The notes: generated by a model from the sequence alone, not told the origin. DNA of 64,000 nt from [Clostridium] aminophilum DSM 10710 (GCF_000711825.1 NZ_JONJ01000002.1:186001-250000), one strand, 5' to 3'. Counted from the first letter of the stretch, positions 8,541-16,932 are shown. Numbers and translations: made by a program.

Positions 8541-8553
8541 CCGATCCGCCGAT

Positions 8554-8591
8554 TGTGACAAAACTGTCATTATTCTGTCACGTCGCTGTCA
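8554..8591. promoter_or_regulatory. Three CTGTCA direct repeats at exact 11-bp spacing, probable regulator operator
   Basis: CTGTCA occurs at 8564-8569, 8575-8580 and 8586-8591, so the period is exactly 11 bp (one helical turn). An opposed TGTGACA lies at 8554-8560, and a single CTGTCA at 8483-8488. OmpR-family regulators bind tandem repeats with 10-11 bp period, so these are likely the sites of the divergent regulator (inference). The last repeat could overlap a -35 region for the transporter gene. The rest of the 348-bp gap holds only the promoter and a good AAGGAGG before 8673. Confidence 0.65.
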
Positions 8592-8672
8592 TTCCGGTCT
8601 TTTAGGATGTATTTGTAAACTTCGATACAGCTCATGGGGGTTAAACAGTAAAAAACAAGGAGGTACTTTTTC

Positions 8673-9974
8673 ATGACTGCAGCTATTGGTTTTCTCATGA
8701 TCGTCGCGATCGTGGCTCTCTTACTGAAAGGAAAAATGTCACCGGTCGTTGTACTGGCGGCGATTCCGGCGCTTGCCGCGCTGATTCTCGGATTCGGTCT
8801 TCCGGATATCATGAAATTCATTGCCGACGGAATCGGCACAACAACATCGAACGGTATTCTGTTTATTTTCTCGGTTATCTATTTTGGCGTTCTCGCAGAT
8901 ACCGGTCTGTTTGACGTCATCGTCAACTGGCTGGTAAAGAAGGCCGGAAACAATGTAATCGCCATCACGGTTGCGACAGCAATCATTGCTACCATCGCGC
9001 ATCTGGACGGTACGACCGCAGTTACGGTTCTGATCACCATTCCGTCCATGTATCCGGTCTATAAGAAGATGAACATTGATGAGAGAATTCTTCTCTGCAT
9101 CACCGGTGCCTGCATGGGTGTTATGAATCTTCTCCCGTGGGGCGGTCCGACGGCCCGCGCGGCAACGGTTCTTCAGATGGACGCAAATGATCTCTGGCAC
9201 ATGCTGATCCCGATCCAGGTCATCGGATGCATCATCAATATTGCACTGGCAGTTGTCATGGGAATGATTGCCATCAAGATGGGCGCCGGTGCAGGAAAAG
9301 GTGTTGAGGTTGAGAGCGCACAGGCAGAGAAAAAAGAGGACGATGCTCTTCGCAAGGGACCGAAGATGCTGTTCTTCAATTTCCTGCTGACAGCAGTTGT
9401 GATTGCCGGACTCTCCGTTGGAATCGGTAAATCCTATGTCGTATTCCTTCTGGGACTCTGTGTTCTTCTCGCGGTCAACTATCCGGATCAGAAGACACAG
9501 CAGAAACTCATCAAAAAGCACGCACCGAGCGCAATTGCCATCTCTGCTACCCTCTTTGCGGCAGGTGCCATGGTTGGTGTATTTGACGGAACCGGTATGC
9601 TGGAAGCAATGGCGTCTGCCATCATGGGAATCATCCCGCCGGCTCTTGGCCAGTATATTCACATCATTTTCGGTATTCTTGCTCTTCCGCTTGGTCTTTG
9701 CATCGGAACCGACGCATACTTCTACGGTATCATGCCGCTGGTTATGCAGGTCGGTGAAACCTACGGCGTTGCTTCTCTGAACACGGCAATTGCAATGATT
9801 ATCGGTAAGAACCTGGCACTTATGGTAAGCCCGCTGGTTCCGGCCACCTATCTTGCAATCGGACTGACCAGCACCGAACTCAAGGATCACATGAAATTCA
9901 GCATCCCGCCGTACTACGTTACCAGTGTACTGATGGTATTTCTTGGAATCGTGATCGGTGTTGTGAAGCTTTGA
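8673..9974 (+). CDS. CitMHS-family citrate:cation symporter
   Basis: A 433-residue polytopic membrane protein with about 11-12 hydrophobic helices. The sequence agrees with the CitMHS family, which takes up citrate complexed to Mg2+ or Ca2+ with protons: the AHLDGTTAVTVLITIPSMYP segment near residue 110 and LPWGGPTARAA near 150 are typical signatures. A hydrophilic loop rich in Lys/Glu lies around 210-230 between the two halves. AAGGAGG precedes the ATG. It is followed by an isocitrate dehydrogenase gene and faces a two-component system, so it is very likely the regulated uptake step for citrate or a related acid. The metal preference cannot be read from the sequence. Confidence 0.9.
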   Translation: MTAAIGFLMIVAIVALLLKGKMSPVVVLAAIPALAALILGFGLPDIMKFIADGIGTTTSNGILFIFSVIYFGVLADTGLFDVIVNWLVKKAGNNVIAITVATAIIATIAHLDGTTAVTVLITIPSMYPVYKKMNIDERILLCITGACMGVMNLLPWGGPTARAATVLQMDANDLWHMLIPIQVIGCIINIALAVVMGMIAIKMGAGAGKGVEVESAQAEKKEDDALRKGPKMLFFNFLLTAVVIAGLSVGIGKSYVVFLLGLCVLLAVNYPDQKTQQKLIKKHAPSAIAISATLFAAGAMVGVFDGTGMLEAMASAIMGIIPPALGQYIHIIFGILALPLGLCIGTDAYFYGIMPLVMQVGETYGVASLNTAIAMIIGKNLALMVSPLVPATYLAIGLTSTELKDHMKFSIPPYYVTSVLMVFLGIVIGVVKL

Positions 9975-10004
9975 TACAATGTTGAACTAAAATCAGAAGT
10001 AAAA

Positions 10005-10084
10005 TCAGGATTCATTCAGAGAAATCTCTGTCGCATGATGACAGCGATTAAGTTTGATATAAGGATGAAATGAATGAATCCTGA
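10005..10084 (+). promoter_or_regulatory. Long-range hairpin between transporter and dehydrogenase genes
   Basis: TCAGGATTCATTCA (10005-10018) pairs perfectly with TGAATGAATCCTGA (10071-10084). The 52-base loop can fold further (CTGTC/GACAG). The right arm ends 3 bases before the GGAGG of the next gene, so folding could affect its translation or protect the processed mRNA. Confidence 0.55.
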
Positions 10085-10099
10085 ATGGAGGAAAGAAGA

Positions 10100-11101
10100 A
10101 TGGATAAACATACTGTCACAGTTTTCCGCGGGGACGGAATCGGACCGGAACTGGTGGAAGCAGCGATGAAAGTTTTAGACTGTGCGGGCGCACCGCTGTC
10201 TTATGAGGTTTTTGATGTCGGTGAGGCGGAATATGAGCGAAACGGAAAGCTGATTCCGGATGAGGCACTTGCTTCGTTTGAGCGGACGCGCGTGATGCTG
10301 AAGTCCCCCATCACCACTCCGGTTGGAAAGGGCTTCCGCTCTCTGAATGTCACGCTTCGGGGCAAATACAATCTCTATGCCAATATTCGTCCGGTAAAGA
10401 CGATACCGGCGATCGACACGCCGTTTAAAAACGTGGATATTGTCATCTTCCGTGAGAACACGGAGGGACTTTACGCGGGAGTGGAGGACGTCATCAGCGA
10501 GGATGAGGTTCACGCTTTAAAGATTGTAACCCGACCGGCCTGTGAGAACATCATTCGTGCGGCTTTCGATTACGCGGTAAAGAACGGAAGAAAGAAAGTG
10601 ACCTGCGTTCACAAGGCAAATATCATCAAACGTGCGGACGGAATGTTCCTCTCCATCTTCCGTGACATCGCAAAAGAATATCCGGACATCGAGGCTGATG
10701 ACAAGATCATTGACAACACCTGTATGCAGCTTGTCATGCGGCCGGAGCAGTTCGACATCATGGTAATGCAGAATCTTTACGGCGATATCCTCTCCGATCT
10801 CTGCAGCGGTCTTGTCGGCGGACTCGGCGTGGTTCCGTCTTCCAATGTGGGTGCGGATCACGCGATGTTTGAGGCGGTTCACGGCAGTGCGCCGGACATT
10901 GCCGGACAGCGCATTGCGAACCCGACTGCATTTCTCTGGTCTGCCTGCCTGATGCTCGATCATCTCGGCGAGAAAGACTGTGCGGACCGGATCCGGAAAG
11001 CCATCGATCAGGTTCTGAACGAAGGAAAGCATCTGACACGCGATCTTCACGGCAATGCCGGAATGGATGAATTTGTCGATGCGATCTGTGAAAAGCTTTG
11101 A
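10100..11101 (+). CDS. Isocitrate/isopropylmalate dehydrogenase family, probable NAD-isocitrate dehydrogenase
   Basis: A 333-residue beta-decarboxylating dehydrogenase. GDGIGPE (11-17), SLNVTLR (81-87), NLYANIRP (91-98), RENTEGLYAG (118-127) and NLYGDILSDLCSGL match the short NAD-type isocitrate dehydrogenases better than 3-isopropylmalate dehydrogenase (LeuB), but homoisocitrate or tartrate-type relatives cannot be excluded. It would convert isocitrate to 2-oxoglutarate and CO2. I use the ATG at 10100, because GGAGG at 10087-10091 fits it; an ATG at 10085 overlaps that site. Placement behind the citrate carrier suggests a route from citrate to glutamate. A 17-bp terminator follows. Confidence 0.82.
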   Translation: MDKHTVTVFRGDGIGPELVEAAMKVLDCAGAPLSYEVFDVGEAEYERNGKLIPDEALASFERTRVMLKSPITTPVGKGFRSLNVTLRGKYNLYANIRPVKTIPAIDTPFKNVDIVIFRENTEGLYAGVEDVISEDEVHALKIVTRPACENIIRAAFDYAVKNGRKKVTCVHKANIIKRADGMFLSIFRDIAKEYPDIEADDKIIDNTCMQLVMRPEQFDIMVMQNLYGDILSDLCSGLVGGLGVVPSSNVGADHAMFEAVHGSAPDIAGQRIANPTAFLWSACLMLDHLGEKDCADRIRKAIDQVLNEGKHLTRDLHGNAGMDEFVDAICEKL

Positions 11102-11153
11102 TCACAAGGACAGGAATAACAGATAAGAATCTTCCCCCTAAGAATTGAATTAT

Positions 11154-11200
11154 AAAGTCAGAGCCCACGGTCAAGCAATCGGCCGTGGGCTCTGACTTTA
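11154..11200 (+). terminator. Strong bidirectional terminator
   Basis: A perfect 17-bp stem (11154-11170 with 11183-11199) starts AAAGTCAGAG and ends CTCTGACTTT around a 12-base loop. A and T runs on the two arms allow termination from both sides: it ends the citrate operon and faces the minus-strand genes on the right. The 160 bp up to the next gene hold nothing I recognise. Confidence 0.85.
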
Positions 11201-11364
11201 CTCTGTACACTTACCAGTTTCTGCGAATCTCTTTCAGGTCTACATTTTTCATATGCCATTTCCAGATCCGGATGAGGATCAGAATGTCAACCACCGTGTG
11301 CAAAATCAATCGTATAATAGATACTCTTCTGTTGGTGTTAAAAATGTTCAGGAATCGGGTCAGG

Positions 11365-11625
11365 TCAGCAGGTCTCACAGGTTCCGTCCAGCGCGGACCG
11401 GACGGCTCTTGCAAGCTGATCCGGGCAGGATGTTCCCCGTCCGCCGCAGTCAACGCCCCTTAATCTCTCGATGACGGTCTCCGCTTCCATTCCTTCACAG
11501 AGACGGCTGACTCCCTGTGTGTTTCCGTTGCAGCCGCCTACAAAGCGGACATTGTGCAGAATGCCGTCGGTAATCTCGAAGGTGATTTTTCTGCTGCAGA
11601 CTCCGAAGGTTTTGTATACAAACAT
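11365..11625 (-). CDS. Small TSCPD-domain protein
   Basis: An 86-residue Cys-rich protein. GGCNGNTQGVSRL and GTSCPDQLA place it in the TSCPD family (TIGR03905-type), named for this motif and also found at the C-terminus of some class II ribonucleotide reductases. The Cys residues (six in total, including a C-terminal CETC) suggest a metal or redox role, which is unproven. The start at 11625 has AAGGAG 9 bp upstream; an upstream start would add 8 residues. The gene downstream of the Nif11-like one is only 40 bp away, so they may form one unit. Confidence 0.8.
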   Translation of the reverse strand: MFVYKTFGVCSRKITFEITDGILHNVRFVGGCNGNTQGVSRLCEGMEAETVIERLRGVDCGGRGTSCPDQLARAVRSALDGTCETC

Positions 11626-11665
11626 GTCTCTACTCTCCTTTTTTCGCATGATTTGTTTCGTTTGT

Positions 11666-11953
11666 TCAAATGGTCTTTAATTCATTCAGAAACATTTCAT
11701 AGTAATCGTCTTCTCCCTGAAGAAGCGGTGAATTCTCTCCGCCGCCGTTGGTGGAGCGCCGCATGGCAGCGTAATAATCTTCTCCCGCGCTCAGTATATC
11801 CATCTCATAGAGCGGATAGCCTTCCCCGGTACAGACAGCGCAGAAGTCTCTCAATGCGTGCTCGCTTCCTTCGGTGGCGAGAAAACGATCCCGAAGGGCA
11901 TTGTCGTGTCTGGCTTTATTCAGTAATGTGTCAAGGATCTCTCCGGTTGTCAT
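11666..11953 (-). CDS. Small Nif11-like protein
   Basis: A 95-residue protein I assign only tentatively. The first 50 residues (MTTGEILDTLLNKARHDN, then LRDRFLATEGSEHALRDF) resemble the helical Nif11 domain, which occurs in nitrogen-fixation-linked proteins and as the leader of some ribosomal peptide natural products. The C-terminus has RRSTNGGGENSP and an acidic DDYYEMFLNEL. There is no cyclase or dehydratase gene nearby, and no double-Gly cleavage site, so a peptide-product role is not supported. The ATG at 11953 has AAAGG upstream; the frame is open further up, without a ribosome binding site. Confidence 0.55.
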   Translation of the reverse strand: MTTGEILDTLLNKARHDNALRDRFLATEGSEHALRDFCAVCTGEGYPLYEMDILSAGEDYYAAMRRSTNGGGENSPLLQGEDDYYEMFLNELKTI

Positions 11954-12234
11954 GATTCTTACCTTTCTTTTTTCGGCAGGAGGAACGAACCGAAGTGCTG
12001 TGAAAGCAGATCGGTTCGAACCGATCCCAAATATCTTGTCAGGTGGCCCTGCTGCCGGAATATATTCCATAATAGTACTGTCTGCAACAGTATACTATGT
12101 TTTTGCATATGTGAACATCCTGTTTTAGCACAAATTCCGTAAGCAGACTTCGGCTCTCCCATCCGTTTATCCATCACACAGGGGAGCTTAATGGATTTTC
12201 TCGCGCAGCCGCTGGTCACCGTAAATGGACAGGT

Positions 12235-13137
12235 TCATTTCGCCTGCGGAATGTCATCATATGGGCCGTACTGTTCTTCTACCCAGGCTTTCGCGTATTC
12301 CATGAATACTTTCGCCGCTTTCGGACACATTTCCATGGACCGGGCTCCCATGCCGATGGTCCGGTGAACCGGTTCGTCGAATTCCATGGATTTCAGCTGA
12401 TAGGGACAACCCTCGAGCAGGATTTTCGGATTGATGCAGTATCCGAGATTCTGCTCGGCCATCGCCAGTGCGCCGAGATCATTTTCGCAGGAATAGGCAA
12501 TCTGCGGTTTGATATGGTACTTCCGGAAGATCGCGTTGGATTCGTCGTCATAGGAAAGACTGATATAGGGATATTTTCCGAGATCGCTTACCGGAAAGAC
12601 ATTGAGACCGGCTGCCGGATGTTCCGGGGCAAAGGATGCCATCATCGGCTCATGCATCAGCGGAATCACATCGAGCTTACGCGTGAGCGGAAAGACGAAA
12701 AAACCGCAGTCCACATTTCCGGTCCAGGTCAGCATTTCCGCCTGCTCCCCGTTGTCACAGGTGACCTGATGAATCCGGATGTTCGGATAATCCCTGTGGA
12801 ATCGGGCGATGATCTCCGGCATCCAGCGGATGGCGATGCTGTAAAACACGAGAACGCGGATCTCGCCGGTGTCCAGATTCTTCAGATCCCGGATTTTTTC
12901 CATAAGAAGCCGTTCCGAACCGGCAAGCTGACGGATTACCGGCAGAAGCTCCCGCCCTTCGGAGGTCAGTCTTATCCCGCCGTATTCCCGGTCAAACAGA
13001 CGAAGTCCGATGGTTTCCTCCATGGAGGAAATGATGTAGCTGATGCCGGCCTGCGTGTATCCGAGTCGGTCTGCGGTTTTCTTAAAGCTGCCGAGTTCTG
13101 CCGCGGTGAGAAAGACTTCCGTGTTGATTTTCTCCAT
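12235..13137 (-). CDS. LysR-family transcriptional regulator
   Basis: A 300-residue LysR-type regulator. Residues 1-60 form the winged HTH (FLTAAELGSFKKTADRLGYT then QAGISYIISSMEETIG), and 90-290 form the two-lobed ligand-binding domain. The start at 13137 has GGAGG 6 bp upstream; the frame is open 24 codons further up with no ribosome binding site. LysR proteins usually control a divergent gene and respond to a small-molecule ligand. The divergent neighbour is the YgjV-like membrane gene, with a palindrome between them. It also lies between two carboxylate transport loci, so a carboxylate ligand is possible, but that is inference. Confidence 0.9.
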   Translation of the reverse strand: MEKINTEVFLTAAELGSFKKTADRLGYTQAGISYIISSMEETIGLRLFDREYGGIRLTSEGRELLPVIRQLAGSERLLMEKIRDLKNLDTGEIRVLVFYSIAIRWMPEIIARFHRDYPNIRIHQVTCDNGEQAEMLTWTGNVDCGFFVFPLTRKLDVIPLMHEPMMASFAPEHPAAGLNVFPVSDLGKYPYISLSYDDESNAIFRKYHIKPQIAYSCENDLGALAMAEQNLGYCINPKILLEGCPYQLKSMEFDEPVHRTIGMGARSMEMCPKAAKVFMEYAKAWVEEQYGPYDDIPQAK

Positions 13138-13282
13138 GTCGTTCCTCCGTTTGATGAATGACAGTTGGCCGTAAACGAAGAACGTTTTCGGGAAAACGAA
13201 CCCGGACAACCCGTCCCGCGTTCTGAACGGCGGATGCTGAGGTTTTCGATTTTTATAAAGAAAAACGGATTGATTCGGAATT

Positions 13283-13352
13283 GAATTAAAGAACTTCTTT
13301 AGAATTTCAAAAGAAATCCTCGTTTTACTTTAATTCCTGCCTTCATTATAAT
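13283..13352 (+). promoter_or_regulatory. Divergent control region: palindrome and promoter for the YgjV-like gene
   Basis: TAAAGAACTTCTTTA at 13287-13301 is a perfect 7-1-7 palindrome and fits the T-N11-A rule of LysR boxes. GAATTAAAG (13283-13291) has its reverse complement CTTTAATTC at 13328-13336. A plus-strand promoter TTTACT (13324-13329), 17 bp, TATAAT (13347-13352) overlaps the right arm. The rest of the 316-bp gap (13138-13453) holds nothing else I recognise. Confidence 0.6.
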
Positions 13353-13453
13353 TGCTTATAGAAAAGAAGTAAACGCCCGGGCCGGAAAAGCCGATTTACA
13401 ATCCTGGTTTTTTCCGTTAAGATGTTGCAGTAGTATCGAAGAAGGAGGAAGCA

Positions 13454-13978
13454 ATGAAAGCGATCATCATCGGAAATATCATTTCGTTTTTTGCCATGCT
13501 GTGTCTTGTGGCAAGCTGTTCGGCAAGAGACCGGGAAAAGATGTATCGTTTCCAATTGTATGAAACGGTTCTCTGCACGGTTGCGTCTCTGTTTTTCGGT
13601 TCTTATTCCGGTCTGTCGACGCAGTTTATCGCTATTTACCGTAACTGGAAGGTCTATAAAAAGAGATACACCTTTCTGGATATGATTCTGAGTGCCGTTC
13701 TGATCGTCATCATCGGTCTGATTGTGAACAACCGCGACCTGATCGGTCTTATTCCGATCGTTGCGACCATTGAGCTCACATTGTGCAACTACTACCTGAA
13801 GAATCCGAATGCCATCCATTTCAGTATTCTTCTCAATACCGCCATGTGGATGGTGTACTCGCTTTTTATCTTTGATTTTTCATCCGTTGCGGGACAGATC
13901 ATTTCCATCAGCGCGGGGATTTACAGCAGTTACCGGGTGTGGAGGAACACAAGACGGGCCGGGGAACTCTCGGTTTGA
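13454..13978 (+). CDS. YgjV-like integral membrane protein
   Basis: A 174-residue protein with about five or six hydrophobic helices. It resembles the YgjV inner-membrane family, of unknown function: the segment QFIAIYRNWKVYKKRY and the C-terminal VAGQIISISAGIYSSYR are typical. AGGAGG lies 7 bp before the ATG. The leader is about 95 bases. It faces the LysR gene and shares the palindromic region with it, so it is the likely target. No enzyme motif is visible. Confidence 0.7.
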   Translation: MKAIIIGNIISFFAMLCLVASCSARDREKMYRFQLYETVLCTVASLFFGSYSGLSTQFIAIYRNWKVYKKRYTFLDMILSAVLIVIIGLIVNNRDLIGLIPIVATIELTLCNYYLKNPNAIHFSILLNTAMWMVYSLFIFDFSSVAGQIISISAGIYSSYRVWRNTRRAGELSV

Positions 13979-14000
13979 GTGAGGACGCAAGCTTGTCTGC

Positions 14001-14060
14001 TTGAGCCTGGAGGACAAAATATGATATAATTCGCGGGTATGTGAGGAAATTCACATACCC
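14001..14060 (+). promoter_or_regulatory. Promoter with a hairpin at the predicted 5' end of the PAP2 mRNA
   Basis: TTGAGC (14001-14006), 18 bp, then TATAAT (14025-14030) preceded by TG, an extended -10. The predicted start is near 14037. A perfect 10-bp stem GGGTATGTGA/TCACATACCC spans 14035-14060 and would sit at the mRNA 5' end, followed by a short T5 run. It could stabilise the message or act as a weak terminator of the upstream gene. Confidence 0.55.
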
Positions 14061-14169
14061 ACATTTTTATACATGATTTGCAGGAAAACGCTGCCGTTGT
14101 ACGCAAGATCGTATGTCTATGGCGTCTAACCCCACATGCAGATCATTTACCGAACAGAAAGGCAGTTTC

Positions 14170-14793
14170 ATGGAAATTTTACTGAAAGTAATCCTTGTGC
14201 AGGCGATCCTGCTCATGATACAGTGTGTCCTCTACTTTGGCGTAGAGATATTTGAGGGAAAAACGCATAATGTTCTGACCCGGATCGATGATTATCTTCC
14301 GTTTTCCCCTTGCTGGGTCTATGCCTATGTTCTCTGGTTTCCGCTGATCGCGGTATTTCCGGTCCTTACATTTTCGGCAAATACCGCGATCTATTCGGTC
14401 TACATCACCGCCATTTTGGCAGACATTGTCATTAGTACCTTGATTTATTATGTATGGCCCACATCTTTTGAGCGGCCGGTGCCGCCGGAGACATTTACCG
14501 GAAACCTGATGAAGAAAGTTTATGAGGGAAGCTTTCGCGGTGTAAACTGCGCGCCGAGCATGCACTGCTCGATGTGCTATCTGGTCATCATCGGCTGCGC
14601 ACTTTGTCCGGAACTTGCTATCGGCGTACGACTGGTGTCGGTTCTTGTGGCCGCTGCCATTGTCCTCTCGACGATGTTTACAAAGCAGCATGCGTTTGTC
14701 GACGCCGCTTCCGCTCTTCCGCTGGCGGCGCTCTGCTGGCTGATCGGTCAGCGGCTGCCGGCGCAGTGGCTTGTGAATATGGTCACGGCATAA
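14170..14793 (+). CDS. PAP2-family membrane phosphatase or phosphotransferase
   Basis: A 207-residue polytopic membrane protein. CAPSMHCSMCYL and, about 45 residues on, TKQHAFVDAASALPLA correspond to the second and third PAP2 phosphatase motifs, with the two catalytic His residues. The first motif (Lys/Arg-rich) is weak, with FERPVPPETF and GSFRGVN in the expected place. The layout is like the inositol-phosphorylceramide-synthase-type PAP2 group. The family removes or transfers phosphate on lipids such as phosphatidic acid or undecaprenyl diphosphate. I chose the start at 14170, where AAAGG lies about 8 bp upstream; an ATG at 14113 would add 19 polar residues. Confidence 0.8.
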   Translation: MEILLKVILVQAILLMIQCVLYFGVEIFEGKTHNVLTRIDDYLPFSPCWVYAYVLWFPLIAVFPVLTFSANTAIYSVYITAILADIVISTLIYYVWPTSFERPVPPETFTGNLMKKVYEGSFRGVNCAPSMHCSMCYLVIIGCALCPELAIGVRLVSVLVAAAIVLSTMFTKQHAFVDAASALPLAALCWLIGQRLPAQWLVNMVTA

Positions 14794-14851
14794 TCGTCAT
14801 CTGTTGAAATCAGAGGAAGCAAATGAATCGCTTCTATTCTGTGTTTTTCAT

Positions 14852-16387
14852 TCAGACTGCTGCGGTTTCCCGGTAGGATGCCTTCGTTTTTCTTTTCTTC
14901 CATTTATGAACGGTCGGAACAAGCGCAAATCCCAGAATGACCAGTACAATGATCATTGATACCGGTCTGGTGAGAAAATACGCAATCAGTCCGCCTTTTG
15001 GCGCTGCCATGATCAGTGCTCTGCGGAAATTGGATTCCAGAATGTCGGCCAGAACGACACCGAGAACCAGCGGAGCCGGCTCAAATCCGGTAATCTTCAT
15101 CAAATATCCAATCAGTCCGAAAATCAACATGATCAGAACTTCCGCCATACTCTTTTGAAGGGAGTAAGTACCGATGCTGGCGAGGGCAACAATGATCGGA
15201 ACCAGAATGTGGTTCGGAACCATACAGATCCGCGCCATCTGTCGTGCAAGCGCTACACCGATGACACCCATCAGCAGATTTGCAAGAAGATAGCCGATGA
15301 AAATGGTATAGGTCGTATTGGCTTTGCTTCCGCTGAACAGACTGCTGCCCGGCTGAAGTCCATGCATGATCATGGCTCCGTACAGGATCGCCGTAACCGG
15401 AGAACCCGGAATTCCAAGAGTGAACAGCGGAATCATTGCGCCGCCGCAGCAGGCATTATTGGCAGCCTCGGATGCCGCAATACCTGTCTTGGAACCGTGG
15501 CCGTATTCTTCCGGATGTTTGGAGAGCCTTTTATCGGTGGAATAACTCATCCAGGATCCGATGGATGCACCGGCAGCAGGAATAAATCCGATGACCGAGC
15601 CAATGACCGAACTTCTCAGAATGGTCGGCAGGATCTTTCTGCCGAGTCCCTTTTCCCATCTCTTTCCGCGAAGTCCTTCCCTTGGGTCCCGAATGATGGT
15701 ATTTCCTTTTCCGCTCGCGGCTTTTTCTACCAGAATCATGCACTGAGAGATAGAGAAAAGTCCAATCAGGATCGGGGTGGAATCCAGTCCGTCCTCCAGC
15801 CAGAGCTGACCGAAGGTAAATCGCGGAACGCCGGTGATTTTATCCAGACCGATACAACCGATCACAAGTCCCAAAAGCGCAGAGAAAATTCCTTTTGCAC
15901 GGTTTTCACCGGTAAGGCCGGCGACGACCAAAAGTCCGAAGCAGGCCACAAGAAAATATTCCAGCGCAGAAAACATCAGGCTGACCCTGCCGAGCATCGG
16001 CGCAAAAAGAAGCAGACAGATGGCACCGATCACACCGCCGGCGGTACTGGCCACGGTGACGATCGACACGGCTTCCATGCCACACCCCTGCTCGGTCATG
16101 GCGTATCCGTCCTCGGCTGTCGCTGCGGAAGCGGACGTTCCCGGGGTGTGACAAAGTACGGCGGTGATGGATCCGCCGTATACTCCGGTGGTGTAAAGCG
16201 CGACCATCATTACCAGAGCCGCCATTGGTGACATGGTAAATGTTACCGGAATCAGCAGGGAGATTCCGACGGATGGTCCGACGCCCGGAATGATTCCGAT
16301 GATCATGCCGGAGACAACGCCGATGATAAGCGCGATCAGGACCTGCGGATCGGTGAAAGAACCGAATGCCGAAATAATGTATTCCAT
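14852..16387 (-). CDS. TctA large membrane subunit of a tripartite tricarboxylate transporter
   Basis: A 511-residue permease of the TctA (DUF112) family, with about 12 helices. The N-terminal repeat has IIPGVGPSVGISLLIPVTF and the following VYGGSITAVLCHTPG, and the second half has FIPAAGASIGSWMSY and TLGIPGSPVTAILYGAM; these two Gly/Pro-rich motifs form the conserved translocation elements. It works with TctB and the periplasmic-type binding protein TctC to import a carboxylate with a cation gradient. The start at 16387 has AAGGGA upstream. It is the last gene of the UroD-like/TctC/TctB/TctA operon; the spacing to tctB is 16 bp. Confidence 0.92.
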   Translation of the reverse strand: MEYIISAFGSFTDPQVLIALIIGVVSGMIIGIIPGVGPSVGISLLIPVTFTMSPMAALVMMVALYTTGVYGGSITAVLCHTPGTSASAATAEDGYAMTEQGCGMEAVSIVTVASTAGGVIGAICLLLFAPMLGRVSLMFSALEYFLVACFGLLVVAGLTGENRAKGIFSALLGLVIGCIGLDKITGVPRFTFGQLWLEDGLDSTPILIGLFSISQCMILVEKAASGKGNTIIRDPREGLRGKRWEKGLGRKILPTILRSSVIGSVIGFIPAAGASIGSWMSYSTDKRLSKHPEEYGHGSKTGIAASEAANNACCGGAMIPLFTLGIPGSPVTAILYGAMIMHGLQPGSSLFSGSKANTTYTIFIGYLLANLLMGVIGVALARQMARICMVPNHILVPIIVALASIGTYSLQKSMAEVLIMLIFGLIGYLMKITGFEPAPLVLGVVLADILESNFRRALIMAAPKGGLIAYFLTRPVSMIIVLVILGFALVPTVHKWKKRKTKASYRETAAV

Positions 16388-16403
16388 AGTATTTCCCTTT
16401 CTC

Positions 16404-16877
16404 TTATCGGATAAATCGGAACAGCGGTCCTGTAAGGCCGACTTTATAGATCGGCAGCTGAAGGATGACCACAAACAGAACAAAGGATGCGATCAGATAG
16501 ACCGCTGTGACCAGGATGATCTGTTTTGCGGACCGTACACCCATATACCACTGGAAGACCACCATAAATACTAATGTTGCGATCCAGTATCCGATCACTT
16601 CAAATGCGACAAAATACGCAAAAGTCAGCAAGGTAAAGGTGAGCGCAGTTTTTGTTCCACGGAACAGGCCGGATAAGGTTTCCGGTTTGTCATCCTTCTT
16701 TTCAGAGGCGGTGATCCCGGTTCGGGCAATCACGGCCGAAAACGCCAGCATGGCGATTCCGAGGGAGGTCGGCACAATTTTCGCCTCACCGCTGATTCCG
16801 AGGGCAAAACAGATGATCAATAGACTGACAAAGAAAAGGACGATCCCAATGTAAAAATCCGGATGTTTTGTTTTCAT
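16404..16877 (-). CDS. TctB small membrane subunit
   Basis: A 157-residue protein with four hydrophobic helices, as is usual for TctB. The order and the short spacing next to tctA and tctC make the assignment safe although the sequence is poorly conserved. A hydrophilic loop (TASEKKDDKPETLS) lies between helices 2 and 3. The start at 16877 has GAGGT 8 bp upstream. The subunit is needed for transport together with TctA; its exact job is not known. Confidence 0.88.
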   Translation of the reverse strand: MKTKHPDFYIGIVLFFVSLLIICFALGISGEAKIVPTSLGIAMLAFSAVIARTGITASEKKDDKPETLSGLFRGTKTALTFTLLTFAYFVAFEVIGYWIATLVFMVVFQWYMGVRSAKQIILVTAVYLIASFVLFVVILQLPIYKVGLTGPLFRFIR

Positions 16878-16932
16878 CCTGAAACCTCTTTCCTCCCCCT
16901 GATCGTTCAGGGGGGTATCTAATAATTCGATA

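Noticed and set aside
8575-8615. Sigma-A promoter for the citrate transporter with CTGTCA as -35
   Set aside because: The best -10 at a fitting distance (TATTTG) is poor; an activator-dependent promoter is possible but cannot be shown.
8739-9890. Open frame of 383 codons opposite the citrate transporter
   Set aside because: It is rich in Cys, His, Asn and Arg, as is usual for the complement of membrane protein codons.
11211-11453. Open frame of 80 codons between the terminator and the TSCPD gene, minus strand
   Set aside because: Its 5' end overlaps the TSCPD gene in another frame, and there is no ribosome binding site.
15155-16231. Open frame of 358 codons opposite tctA
   Set aside because: It is the complement of a well conserved permease gene, with the same biased composition.
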